This document shows positions 24,401 to 37,024 of a DNA stretch of 64,000 nt, piece after piece. Below the pieces are notes generated by a model. The model saw nothing but the letters and a program-made list of their open reading frames with translations. It was not told the origin of the DNA and did no database searches. The stretch's first letter is position 1; the number at the start of each line of letters is the position of its first letter. This DNA is from Actinernus sp. WN-2022 (taxonomy: Eukaryota > Cnidaria > Anthozoa > Actiniaria > Actinernidae): assembly GCA_030867875.1 (NCBI GenBank), contig JAOWCC010001634.1, positions 37,591,867 through 37,655,866 on the forward strand, written 5' to 3'. A program made the position numbers and the translations under genes.

Positions 24401-26838
24401 TAAACCAGAATGCGCCCGTCACTGAGATTGATATCACCTTACTTGTTTTTACTCAGCCGTTTTGTCAACTATCAAGTCACATGAAGATTTATTCATTTTA
24501 ACATAACTCCGCAGTTTTGTCACTCTCAAGTCACACGAAGAAATTTATTTAAACCAGAACGCGCGCGTCACTGAAATTCATATCACCTTACATGTTTTAA
24601 CTCAGCCGTTTTGTCAACTGTCAAGTCACCTGAAGATTTCTTCATGAAAACATAACTCCGCAGTTTTGTCACTCTCAAGTCACACGAAGAAATTTATTTA
24701 AACCAGAACGCGCGCGTCACTGAAATTGATATCACCTTACTTGTTTTAACTCAGCCGTTTTGTCAACTGTCAAGTCACCTGAAGATTTCTTCATGAAAAC
24801 ATAACTCCGCAGTTTTGTCACTCTCAAGTCACACGAAGAAATTTATTTAAACCAGAACGCGCGCGTCACTGAAATTGATATCACCTTACTTGTTTTAACT
24901 CAGCCGTTTTGTCAACTCTCAAGTGACATGAAGAAATATATTTAAATCAGAACGCGCGCGTTACTGAGATTAATTTCGGCTTTGGAAGCAGTAACATCGT
25001 ATTAGGTCACTTTTTAGATGACTTTAAAAAACTTCAAAACTAACGCAATAAAGAAATGAAAGGGAATGCTAAGCAATTTACATCAATTAACAATTGGGTG
25101 TTGAGTATGAATATTAATTTGTTTACATGTCAACTCTATTGTCTTCTTGTCTATTGATGTAACTAACAAGCTTTCAATTAATTCAGTCTAATGAGTCACA
25201 CCTTCCAGCCCACATGTCCTAACCAGGCTATATGTTTAATAAAACAGCGTTTATACCCATAACTCCTTGTTTCCAAGGTCTCGATTAGTTTAATTTCACA
25301 TTACTTGTTTTAACTTAGTGGTTTTGTCACTCTCATGAAGAAATTCGTGTAAACCAGAACACGCGCGTAAGTGAGATTAATTTCATCTTACTTGTTTTAA
25401 CTCAGCCGTTTCCTCAACTCTAAAGTCATATGAACACATATATTTTAACCAGAACGCACGCGTTACTGAAATTAATTTCATCTTACTTCTTTTAACTCAG
25501 CCGTGTCACACGAAGAAATTTATTTAAACCAGAATGCGCCCGTCACTGAGATTGATATCACCTTACTTGTTTTTACTCAGCCGTTTTGTCAACTATCAAG
25601 TCACATGAAGATTTATTCATTTTAACATAACTCCGCAGTTTTGTCACTCTCAAGTCACACGAAGAAATTTATTTAAACCAGAACGCGCGCGTCACTGAAA
25701 TTCATATCACCTTACTTGTTTTAACTCAGCCGTTTTGTCAACTGTCAAGTCACCTGAAGATTTCTTCATGAAAACATAACTCCGCAGTTTTGTCACTCTC
25801 AAGTCACACGAAGAAATTTATTTAAACCAGAACGCGCGCGTCACTGAAATTGATATCACCTTACTTGTTTTAACTCAGCCGTTTTGTCAACTCTCAAGTG
25901 ACATGAAGAAATGTATTTAAATCAGAACGCGCGCGTTACTGAGATTAATTTCGGCTTTGGAAGCAGTAACATCGTATTAGGTCACTTTTTAGATGACTTT
26001 AAAAAACTTCAAAACTAACGCAATAAAGAAATGAAAGGGAATGCTAAGCAATTTACATCAATTAACAATTGGGTGTTGAGTATGAATATTAATTTGTTTA
26101 CATGTCAACTCTATTGTCTTCTTGTCTATTGATGTAACTAACAAGCTTTCAATTAATTCAGTCTAATGAGTCACACCTTCCAGCCCACATGTCCTAACCA
26201 GGCTATATGTTTAATAAAACAGCGTTTATACCCATAACTCCTTGTTTCCAAGGTCTCGATTAGTTTAATTTCACATTACTTGTTTTAACTTAGTGGTTTT
26301 GTCACTCTCATGAAGAAATTCGTGTAAACCAGAACACGCGCGTAAGTGAGATTAATTTCATCTTACTTGTTTTAACTCAGCCGTTTCCTCAACTCTAAAG
26401 TCATATGAACACATATATTTTAACCAGAACGCACGCGTTACTGAAATTAATTTCATCTTACTTCTTTTAACTCAGCCGTGTCACACGAAGAAATTTATTT
26501 AAACCAGAATGCGCCCGTCACTGAGATTGATATCACCTTACTTGTTTTTACTCAGCCGTTTTGTCAACTATCAAGTCACATGAAGATTTCTTCATTATAA
26601 CATAACTCCGCAGTTTTGTCACTCTCAAGTCACACGAAGAAATTTATTTAAACCAGAACGCGCGCGTCACTGAAATTCATATCACCTTACATGTTTTAAC
26701 TCAGCCGTTTTGTCAACTGTCAAGTCACCTGAAGATTTCTTCATGAAAACATAACTCCGCAGTTTTGTCACTCTCAAGTCACACGAAGAAATTTATTTAA
26801 ACCAGAACGCGCGCGTCACTGAAATTGATATCACCTTT
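21490..26838. repeat. Minisatellite block 2 (longest)
   Basis: Near-identical to block 1 through about 24600, then carries an extra 148-base subunit and at least one more 975-base unit (markers near 25002 and 25977). Its left edge follows the B5 3' UTR exactly as block 1 follows B4. It ends abruptly at CACCTTTAATTTCAG against a fragment of the A 3' flank (TTTAATTTCACTTTACTGG). Confidence 0.85.
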
Positions 26839-27835
26839 AATTTCAGTTTAATTTCACTTTACTGGTTTTAACACAGACGTTTTGCCACTCTAAAGTGAGA
26901 TGAAGAAATGTATTTAAACCAGAACTTTGTCAATAAATACTGTCGCGAGTAAGAACTTGGATTGTGTGTGTGTAACTCTTGGGTGGGAGATCGAAACATG
27001 TTTCTTTAATTCATATTGACAAAAGCCCTTTATAACTCTTCTGTGCTTTTAAAATAAATACCCTAAAATTCAGAATACACGCAAGCATCAATAAGATCGA
27101 CCATGTACTATTGCAGCATATCGGAATTTATTGATCCTGATCGGGCTGATACAACTCCTGATTGTGACTCGATCATAAGCGGCTCTGGACGATAAGTGGA
27201 CAGTTAACCACTTGAAGTTTACCTAGGAGGTCTTAACCGATCTAAGATGATCTGGCCGATGTTCATAAAAGTCATATGCTCTCATACAAAAATGCTCTGC
27301 TGAATTGCACGTATCAATGTTTGTTTTTTACTTGTTGGGTTTAGCTTTTTACAACAGGTAACTTTAAATAGCGGGAAAGCGTTGTCATATTAATCAGTGA
27401 TGGAGTATTAATTCACATCATTAACCCGTCCAGTATTTAAAAAATAGAAAACATGTTTCCATAGAGTTATAGAAACACGTCAGCCAATAAGAGCGCGCGT
27501 ACTATCGAATCTATCTTATAATGTATTGTCATAAATAGATAAGTATGTCTCATATAAGTATTTAATGTTTCATGTTTTTCACAGTTATTCCCTTCAGAGT
27601 CAAATATAATGTTTGCTTCAGAACAAAGGCTTTTTACAATGCTAAAGGAACAAAACACTCCAATGAAAAAGAATGCAAATTAATTAAGGATCAATTTACG
27701 GCGAGGTGTGAATGACAGATTTGACTAACAATCAACTCAAGCTTCTTTTGTCTCCCATTCACTTGACCTAATTATCACCTTGGTAACCTATTCAGACTTT
27801 TCACTCGCGCGTTACCAACCCCTTTTCAGACAGAG
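26839..27835. other. Shortened spacer before B6
   Basis: A further-truncated A 3' flank (equivalent to 18600 onward) and the B spacer. Compared with B5's spacer, about 130 bases are missing at 27452, where ATAGAAAACATG joins TTTCCATAGAGTTATAGAA: a deletion between two foldback half-sites. Confidence 0.6.
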
Positions 27836-27898
27836 TATACATACAAGGCAAGCAACTGCACAATCAGTTAGCACTTGCCTGCAACTAGCACTCGACAG

Positions 27899-28868
27899 AT
27901 GGAGACCTTGAAGATGAGACTGTTTCACGTGAAGCGTCAATTAACATTCGGTGTGAGTGATTTCAAAACCTGTTCTCATATCTATGGTAAGTACAAAGAT
28001 CTCTATATGTATACAATAAATATTTGATATGGCTGTTCAGGGATTTCATTACATTTTGATAGTAGGCGTCAGGGGCATTACAAGTTTCTGTATCGATACT
28101 GGTTAGCTTAGTTGTTAGAGCACGGTCTAGAATGAGGGGGATCGAACCTAGTTACGCGTACATCTTTCCGTAGAAATCTGATCTATATTATTCATTCCCA
28201 TTCAGATCTCGAGCCTCTTGAGAGACAAGCTTTAAAACATTCAACGACAACTGAAATTCCTGGAAACCGTCCTTCTGGCAAAGCAGTCAGCGATAGTCAG
28301 CCACAGAGCATGCGCAGGAGGTTTACAGAGAAACAGGTGAAGAGACTTCACACAGCGTTTGAAGAAAACGACCTGCCGGGCACAAAGGCGCGTCAAGAAT
28401 TAGCAATACAGCTTGGAGTTGATGTTAAACGCATTCAGGTAAATGGGCTATCCAAAATAGACTTTATATCAATGGTGAAAGTTTCTCGTCCTAATTAAAA
28501 ACTCAATAAGTTACAGGCTTCTTCATTCATCGCACTGCCGCGGATAACAAACCGCAACCAATTAGTTTTCTTTTTCAAGAATTCATCATGTATTTGTAAT
28601 TGGAGAGTTCGCCTTTGAAGCACTTTGTTAAGGTTTTTGCACATTTTGTGTCAGTCAATGAAAAAGCCTCCGTTTCATGATATATGTTACTAAGTCGAGG
28701 TATCTGTTTTTCTTTCTCCAGTCATGGTTCAAGCGACGTAGAGCAGAAGAGAGAGCCAACCAACACAGAGTAAAGATCATTCGCAACTCAATACAAACTG
28801 CCAAGCGTTGGGCTGCAAAGCAACAACTAAGAGAATCCCTCAATGCACGTCCACATCCAACAAAGTAG
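27899..28868 (+). CDS. Type B homeobox gene, copy B6 (short)
   Basis: Exons 27899-27986, 28206-28438 and 28722-28868, 155 residues, A-fused tail. Homeodomain position 17 is His (RLHTAF), shared only with B7, while its upstream region resembles B5. It is therefore a mosaic: 5' half B5-like, 3' half B1-like, as expected from unequal crossover. It starts the B6-B9 run. Confidence 0.72.
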
Positions 28869-29454
28869 CATGTTTGCAATGAGCAGACAAGACTAGAAGC
28901 ACTTATTAAAATAGTTGAATATGCTTAACTCCATAAAGCCTGGTTCACACTAGCAACATAAGTACAAGCAACATACGTTAGGCGAGTTAGAAGTTACTGT
29001 ATACATACTTTGTCAATAAATACTGTCGAGAGTAAGAACTTGGATTGTGTGTGTAACTCTTGGGTGGGAGATCGAAACATGTTTCTTTAATTCATATTGA
29101 CAAAAGCATCGCCTTTTGTAAGTCTTCTGAGCTTTTAAAATAAATACCCAAAAATTCAGAATATACGCGAGCATCAATAAGATCGACCATGTACCATTGC
29201 AGCATATCGGAATTTATTGATCCTGATCGGGCTGATACAACTCCTGATTGTGACTCGATCATAAGCGGCTCTGGACGATAAGTGGACAGTTAACCACTTG
29301 AAGTTTACCTAGGAGGTCTTAACCGATCTAAGATGATCTGGCCGATGTTTATAAAAGTCATATGCTCTCATACAAAAATGCTCTGCTGAATTGCATGTAT
29401 CAATGTGTTTTTTTACTTGTTGGGTTTAGCTTTTACAACAGGTAATTTTAAATA

Positions 29455-29810
29455 CATGCATCAGGAGTTCCGAACTTCCGGTTGGATCATACTGAATTCT
29501 GGGTAGGTGGGCTCAGAAAAGTGGGCATCAACTTCTAGATCGGCCATATTGGATTTGAGTGCAGTCAATTTTTGCTCCTTTGCAAGTTCAAAAACTTACT
29601 ACCTAATACACGGAATATCTTACCTTTACAGATTCTTCAGTTGGGAGTTCTAAGTCGATGTTTAAGCTTTAGAACGGGATTAATAAAGTTTCCAAGTTGA
29701 CTGCGCTCAAATCCAATATGGCCGCTCTGGAAGTTGATGCCCACTTTTCTGAGCCCACCTACCCAGAATGCAGTGTGATCCAACCGGAAGTCCGGAACTC
29801 CTGATGCATG
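29455..29810. mobile_element. 356-bp foldback MITE in the B6-B7 spacer
   Basis: Long inverted repeat starting CATGCATCAGGAGTTCCG and ending GGAACTCCTGATGCATG, with inner arms matching over TCAGAAAAGTGGGCATCAAC. Flanked by TA on the left and TATA on the right. Other units read AAATAGCGGG at this place, so the empty site is known, and B6-B7 spacing (2717) exceeds B7-B8 (2357) by exactly 360. TA duplication is typical of Tc1/mariner-type MITEs. It encodes nothing. Confidence 0.85.
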
Positions 29811-30615
29811 TATAGCGGGAAAGCGTTGTCATATTAATCAGTGATGGAGTATTAATTTACATCATTAACCCGTCCAGTATTTAAGAAATAGAAAACATTT
29901 TCCGTGTTTCCATTGAGTTCTAGAAACACGAGTGGGAGTTTGGGAGAACGAGAAATGGTAATTGGAACACGAGCCCACCGAGCGAGTGTTTCCATTGCTA
30001 TTTCGAGTTCTTCCAATGTTCCACATGTGTTTCTATAACTCTATGGGAACAGGGGTAAAATGTTTACTACTACCTTTATAAAAGAAACGAGTAAAAAAAC
30101 ATTTCGCTCTTTTCAACTGATCATCAAAACTTAAATTCTTCCAACCAGTTCAAGCACGCGCTCAACTTTCTATGTTTCTAAAGAGTTATAGAAACACGTC
30201 AGCCAATCAGAGCGCGCGTACTATCGAATCTATCTTATAATGCATTATGATGAATAGATAAGTATGTCTCATATATGTATTTAATGTTGCATGTTTTGCA
30301 GTTATTCCCTTCATAGCCAAATATAATGTTTGCTTCAGAACAAAGGCTTTTTACAATGCTAAAGGAACAAAACACTCCAATGAAAAAGAATGCAAATTAA
30401 TTAAGGATCAATTTACGGCGAGGTGTGAATGACAGATTTGACTAACAATCAACTCAAGCTTCTTTTGTCTCCCATTCACTTGACCTAATTATCACCTTGG
30501 TAACCTATTCAGACTTTTCACTCGCGCGTTACCAACCCCTTTTCAGACAGAGTATACATACAAGGCAAGCAACTGCACAATCAGTTAGCACTTGTCTGCA
30601 ACTAGCACTGGACAG

Positions 30616-31585
30616 ATGGAGACCTTGAACATGAGACTGTTTCACGTGAAGCGTCAACTAACATTCGGTGTGAGTGATTTCAAAACCTGTTCTCATATCT
30701 ATGGTAAGTACAAACATCTCTATATGTATACAATAAATATTTGATATGGCTGTTCAAGGATTTCATTACATTTTGATAGTAGGCGTCAGGGGCATTACAA
30801 GTTCCTGTATCGATACTGGTTAGCTTAGTTGTTAGAGCACGGTCTAGAATGAGGGGGATCGAACCTAGTTACGCGTACATCTTTCCGTAGAAATCTGATC
30901 TATATTATTCATTCCCATTCAGATCTCGAGCCTCTTGAGAGACAAGCTTTACCACATTCAACGACAACTGAAATTCCTGGAAACCGTCCTTCTGGCAAAG
31001 CAGTCAGCGATAGTCAGCCACAGAGCATGCGCAGGAGGTTTACAGAGAAACAGGTGAAGAGACTTCACACAGCGTTTGAAGAAAACGACCTGCCGGGCAC
31101 AAAGGCGCGTCAAGAATTAGCAATACAGCTTGGAGTTGATGTTAAACGCATTCAGGTAAATGGGCTATCCAAAATAGACTTTATATCAATGGTGAAAGTT
31201 TCTCGTCCTAATTAAAAACTCAATAAGTTACAGGCTTCTTCATTCATCGCACTGCCGCGGATAACAAACCGCAACCAATTAGTTTTCTTTTTCAAGAATT
31301 CATCATGTATTTGTAATTGGAGAGTTCGCCTTTGAAGCACTTTGTTAAGGTTTTTGCACATTTTGTGTCAGTCAATGAAAAAGCCTCCGTTTCATGATAT
31401 ATGTTACTAAGTCGAGGTATCTGTTTTTCTTTCTCCAGTCATGGTTCAAGCGACGTAGAGCAGAAGAGAGAGCCAACCAACACAGAGTAAAGATCATTCG
31501 CAACTCAATACAAACTGCCAAGCGTTGGGCTGCAAAGCAACAACTAAGAGAATCCCTCAATGCACGTCCACATCCAACAAAGTAG
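30616..31585 (+). CDS. Type B homeobox gene, copy B7 (short)
   Basis: Exons 30616-30703, 30923-31155 and 31439-31585. Exons 2 and 3 encode the same protein as B6, including His17. Exon 1 reads TTGAACATGAGA, giving Asn instead of Lys at residue 5 (METLNM), as in B8, B9 and B10. The spacer to B8 is the standard repeat with full foldback near 32260-32400. Confidence 0.72.
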
Positions 31586-32974
31586 CATGTTTGCAATGAG
31601 CAGACAAGACTAGAAGCACTTATTAAAATAGTTGAATATGCTTAACTCCATAAAGCCTGGTTCACACTAGCAACATAAGTACAAGCAACATACGTTAGGC
31701 GAGTTAGAAGTTACTGTATACATACTTTGTCAATAAATACTGTCGAGAGTAAGAACTTGGATTGTGTGTGTAACTCTTGGGTGGGAGATCGAAACATGTT
31801 TCTTTAATTCATATTGACAAAAGCATCGCCTTTTGTAAGTCTTCTGAGCTTTTAAAATAAATACCCAAAAATTCAGAATATACGCGAGCATCAATAAGAT
31901 CGACCATGTACCATTGCAGCATATCGGAATTTATTGATCCTGATCGGGCTGATACAACTCCTGATTGTGACTCGATCATAAGCGGCTCTGGACGATAAGT
32001 GGACAGTTAACCACTTGAAGTTTACCTAGGAGGTCTTAACCGATCTAAGATGATCTGGCCGATGTTTATAAAAGTCATATGCTCTCATACAAAAATGCTC
32101 TGCTGAATTGCATGTATCAATGTGTTTTTTTACTTGTTGGGTTTAGCTTTTACAACAGGTAATTTTAAATAGCGGGAAAGCGTTGTCATATTAATCAGTG
32201 ATGGAGTATTAATTTACATCATTAACCCGTCCAGTATTTAAGAAATAGAAAACATTTTCCGTGTTTCCATAGAGTTCTAGAAACACGAGTGGGAGTTTGG
32301 GAGAACGAGAAATGGTAATTGGAACACGAGCCCACCGAGCGAGTGTTTCCATTGCTATTTCGAGTTCTTCCAATGTTCCACATGTGTTTCTATAACTCTA
32401 TGGGAACAGGGGTAAAATGTTTACTACTACCTTTATAAAAGAAACGAGTAAAAAAACATTTCGCTCTTTTCAACTGATCATCAAAACTTAAATTCTTCCA
32501 ACCAGTTCAAGCACGCGCTCAACTTTCTATGTTTCTAAAGAGTTATAGAAACACGTCAGCCAATCAGAGCGCGCGTACTATCGAATCTATCTTATAATGC
32601 ATTGTCATAAATAGATAAGTATGTCTCATATAAGTATTTAATGTTTCATGTTTTTCACAGTTATTCCCTTCAGAGTCAAATATAATGTTTGCTTCAGAAC
32701 AAAGGCTTTTTACAATGCTAAAGGAACAAAACACTCCAATGAAAAAGAATGCAAATTAATTAAGGATCAATTTACGGCGAGGTGTGAATGACAGATTTGA
32801 CTAACAATCAACTCAAGCTTCTTTTGTCTCCCATTCACTTGACCTAATTATCACCTTGGTAACCTATTCAGACTTTTCACTCGCGCGTTACCAACCCCTT
32901 TTCAGACAGAGTATACATACAAGGCAAGCAACTGCACAATCAGTTAGCACTTGTCTGCAACTAGCACTCGACAG

Positions 32975-33942
32975 ATGGAGACCTTGAACATGAGACTGTT
33001 TCACGTGAAGCGTCAACTAACATTCGGTGTGAGTGATTTCAAAACCTGTTCTCATATCTATGGTAAGTACAAACATCTCTATATGTATACAATAAATATT
33101 TGATATGGCTGTTCAAGGATTTCATTACATTTTGATAGTAGGCGTCAGGGGCATTACAAGTTCCTGTATCGATACTGGTTAGCTCAGTTGGTAGAGCACG
33201 GTCTAGAATGCGAGGGATCGAACCTAGTTACGCGTATATCTTTCCGTAGAAATCTGATCTATATTATTCATTCCCATTCAGATCTCGAGCCTCTTGAGAG
33301 ACAAGCTTTAAAACATTCAACGACAACTGAAATTCCGGGAAACCGTCCTTCTGGCAAAGCAGTCAGCGATAGTCAGCCACAGATCATGCGTAGGAGGTTT
33401 ACAGAGAATCAGGTGAAGGGACTTGAAACAGCGTTTGAAGAAAACGACCTGCCGGGCACAAAGGCTCGTCAAGAATTAGCAATGGAGCTTGGAGTTGATG
33501 TTAAACGAATTCAGGTAAATGAGTTATCCAAAATACTTTATATCAATGGTGAAAGTTTCTCGTCCTAATTAAAAACTCAATAAGTTACAGGCTTCTTCAT
33601 TCATCACACTGCCGCGGATAACAAACCGCAACCAATTAGTTTTCTTTTTCAAGAAATCATCAATTATTTGTAATTGGAGAGTTCGCCTTTGAAGCACTTT
33701 GTTAAGGTTTTTGCACATTTTGTGTCAGTCAATGAAAAAGCCTCCGTTTCATGATATATGTTACTAAGTCGAGGTATCTGTTTTTCTTTCTCCAGTCATG
33801 GTTCAAGCGACGTAGAGCAGAAGAGAGAGCCAACCAACACAGAGTAAAGATCATTCGCAACTCAATACAAACTGCCAAGCGTTGGGCTGCAAAGCAACAA
33901 CTAAGAGAATCCCTCAATGCACGTCCACATCCAACAAAGTAG
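32975..33942 (+). CDS. Type B homeobox gene, copy B8 (short, R15G)
   Basis: Exons 32975-33062, 33282-33514 and 33796-33942. Exon 2 is of the B2/B4 type (PQIMRRRFTENQ) while exon 3 is the short A-fused type, so it is an exon-level chimera of the two lineages. Homeodomain position 15, usually Arg, is Gly (QVKGLET), shared with B9. Intron 1 has the well-preserved SINE relic. Confidence 0.7.
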
Positions 33943-35331
33943 CATGTTTGCAATGAGCAGACAAGACTAGAAGCACTTATTAAAATAGTTGAATATGCTT
34001 AACTCCATAAAGCCTGGTTCACACTAGCAACATAAGTACAAGCAACATACGTTAGGCGAGTTAGAAGTTACTGTATACATACTTTGTCAATAAATACTGT
34101 CGAGAGTAAGAACTTGGATTGTGTGTGTAACTCTTGGGTGGGAGATCGAAACATGTTTCTTTAATTCATATTGACAAAAGCATCGCCTTTTGTAAGTCTT
34201 CTGAGCTTTTAAAATAAATACCCAAAAATTCAGAATATACGCGAGCATCAATAAGATCGACCATGTACCATTGCAGCATATCGGAATTTATTGATCCTGA
34301 TCGGGCTGATACAACTCCTGATTGTGACTCGATCATAAGCGGCTCTGGACGATAAGTGGACAGTTAACCACTTGAAGTTTACCTAGGAGGTCTTAACCGA
34401 TCTAAGATGATCTGGCCGATGTTTATAAAAGTCATATGCTCTCATACAAAAATGCTCTGCTGAATTGCATGTATCAATGTGTTTTTTTACTTGTTGGGTT
34501 TAGCTTTTACAACAGGTAATTTTAAATAGCGGGAAAGCGTTGTCATATTAATCAGTGATGGAGTATTAATTTACATCATTAACCCGTCCAGTATTTAAGA
34601 AATAGAAAACATTTTCCGTGTTTCCATAGAGTTCTAGAAACACGAGTGGGAGTTTGGGAGAACGAGAAATGGTAATTGGAACACGAGCCCACCGAGCGAG
34701 TGTTTCCATTGCTATTTCGAGTTCTTCCAATGTTCCACATGTGTTTCTATAACTCTATGGGAACAGGGGTAAAATGTTTACTACTACCTTTATAAAAGAA
34801 ACGAGTAAAAAAACATTTCGCTCTTTTCAACTGATCATCAAAACTTAAATTCTTCCAACCAGTTCAAGCACGCGCTCAACTTTCTATGTTTCTAAAGAGT
34901 TATAGAAACACGTCAGCCAATCAGAGCGCGCGTACTATCGAATCTATCTTATAATGCATTGTCATAAATAGATAAGTATGTCTCATATAAGTATTTAATG
35001 TTTCATGTTTTTCACAGTTATTCCCTTCAGAGTCAAATATAATGTTTGCTTCAGAACAAAGGCTTTTTACAATGCTAAAGGAACAAAACACTCCAATGAA
35101 AAAGAATGCAAATTAATTAAGGATCAATTTACGGCGAGGTGTGAATGACAGATTTGACTAACAATCAACTCAAGCTTCTTTTGTCTCCCATTCACTTGAC
35201 CTAATTATCACCTTGGTAACCTATTCAGACTTTTCACTCGCGCGTTACCAACCCCTTTTCAGACAGAGTATACATACAAGGCAAGCAACTGCACAATCAG
35301 TTAGCACTTGTCTGCAACTAGCACTCGACAG

Positions 35332-36772
35332 ATGGAGACCTTGAACATGAGACTGTTTCACGTGAAGCGTCAACTAACATTCGGTGTGAGTGATTTCAAA
35401 ACCTGTTCTCATATCTATGGTAAGTACAAACATCTCTATATGTATACAATAAATATTTGATATGGCTGTTCAAGGATTTCATTACATTTTGATAGTAGGC
35501 GTCAGGGGCATTACAAGTTCCTGTATCGATACTGGTTAGCTCAGTTGGTAGAGCACGGTCTAGAATGCGAGGGATCGAACCTAGTTACGCGTATATCTTT
35601 CCGTAGAAATCTGATCTATATTATTCATTCCCATTCAGATCTCGAGCCTCTTGAGAGACAAGCTTTAAAACATTCAACGACAACTGAAATTCCGGGAAAC
35701 CGTCCTTCTGGCAAAGCAGTCAGCGATAGTCAGCCACAGATCATGCGTAGGAGGTTTACAGAGAATCAGGTGAAGGGACTTGAAACAGCGTTTGAAGAAA
35801 ACGACCTGCCGGGCACAAAGGCTCGTCAAGAATTAGCAATGGAGCTTGGAGTTGATGTTAAACGAATTCAGGTAAATGAGTTATCCAAAATACTTTATAT
35901 CAATGGTGAAAGTTTCTCGTCCTAATTAAAAACTCAATAAGTTACAGGCTTCTTCATTCATCACACTGCCGCGGATAACAAACCGCAACCAATTAGTTTT
36001 CTTTTTCAAGAAATCATCAATTATTTGTAATTGGAGAGTTCGCTTTTGAAGCACTTTGTTAAGTTTTTGAACATTTTGTGTCAGTCAATGAAAAAGCCTC
36101 CGTTTCTGGATATATGTTACTTAGTCGACGTATCTGTTTTTCTTTCTCCAGTCATGGTTCAAGCGACGTAGAGCAGAAGAGCGAGCCAACCAACACAGAG
36201 TAAAGATGATTCGCAACTCAATACAAACTGCCAAGCGTTGGGCTGCAAAGCAACAACTAAGAGAATCCCTCAATGGACGTCCACATCCAACAAAGCGCAC
36301 TGCTCAAGTAACATCAGTTGTACCAGAATTACACCAGTCTCCCGTTGCTGAACACCAGTTTATGCCACATCAATATTTCGCACCGCAAATCTTCCCAAAC
36401 CCTGGAATGCCGAGGTTTCGTTCAACGCCTGTCAAACTTGCTTCACGAACCGAGACCAACGTGAACCATCCAAACTACCACGACTTGCCCAACCATATTT
36501 ATGGCCTGGAGATCGAGGAAGGCTCCTGTCCCCAAACACCGAATGCTCTTGGAATGGAAAACGACCATTTACAAACTCACATTTATGGAGGAGGAGTTGT
36601 CGGCAGTTGTGTCCCACCGACTCCAGATTACAGACCAAGGGAAATCATGTCCGAAGTGGAAATGATGAAAAAGACAATATTCAAGCTAGAAACTCGTGTA
36701 CGTAGGAATGAACAGATGCTGAACATGTTACTGAGTAGCGATAGCTTTGGGAAGGTTTCTAGACAGCTTTAG
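35332..36772 (+). CDS. Type B homeobox gene, copy B9 (long, R15G)
   Basis: Exons 35332-35419, 35639-35871 and 36152-36772 join in frame to 313 residues. Exons 1-2 match B8 with the R15G change at a distance of exactly 2357 bases, but exon 3 is the full long form as in B5, with VTSVVPEL instead of VASVVTEL. All motifs (SCPQTP, CVPPTPDYR, coiled coil) are present. With B5 it is one of two complete long copies, though Gly15 may weaken helix 1. Poly(A) signal 36894-36899. Confidence 0.8.
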
Positions 36773-37024
36773 TTTTTACATCTGGGTGACAATTTATAGT
36801 ATATTTTTCTAGTAAACAATTTTCTCAATTTTAAATTTCTTATTAATTGTGAACAGTTAGAATAGTTAAAAGTTACTGTATACACACTTTGTAAATAAAT
36901 GCTGTTGAGAAAAAGAAAATTGGTTGTCAGGGTGTGTGTGCAACTCTTGGGAAGGGGTGATACATTGTTATTTAACTCATATTAACGAAAGTGTTGCATT
37001 TCACTCTCCTGTACTTTTACAGTA

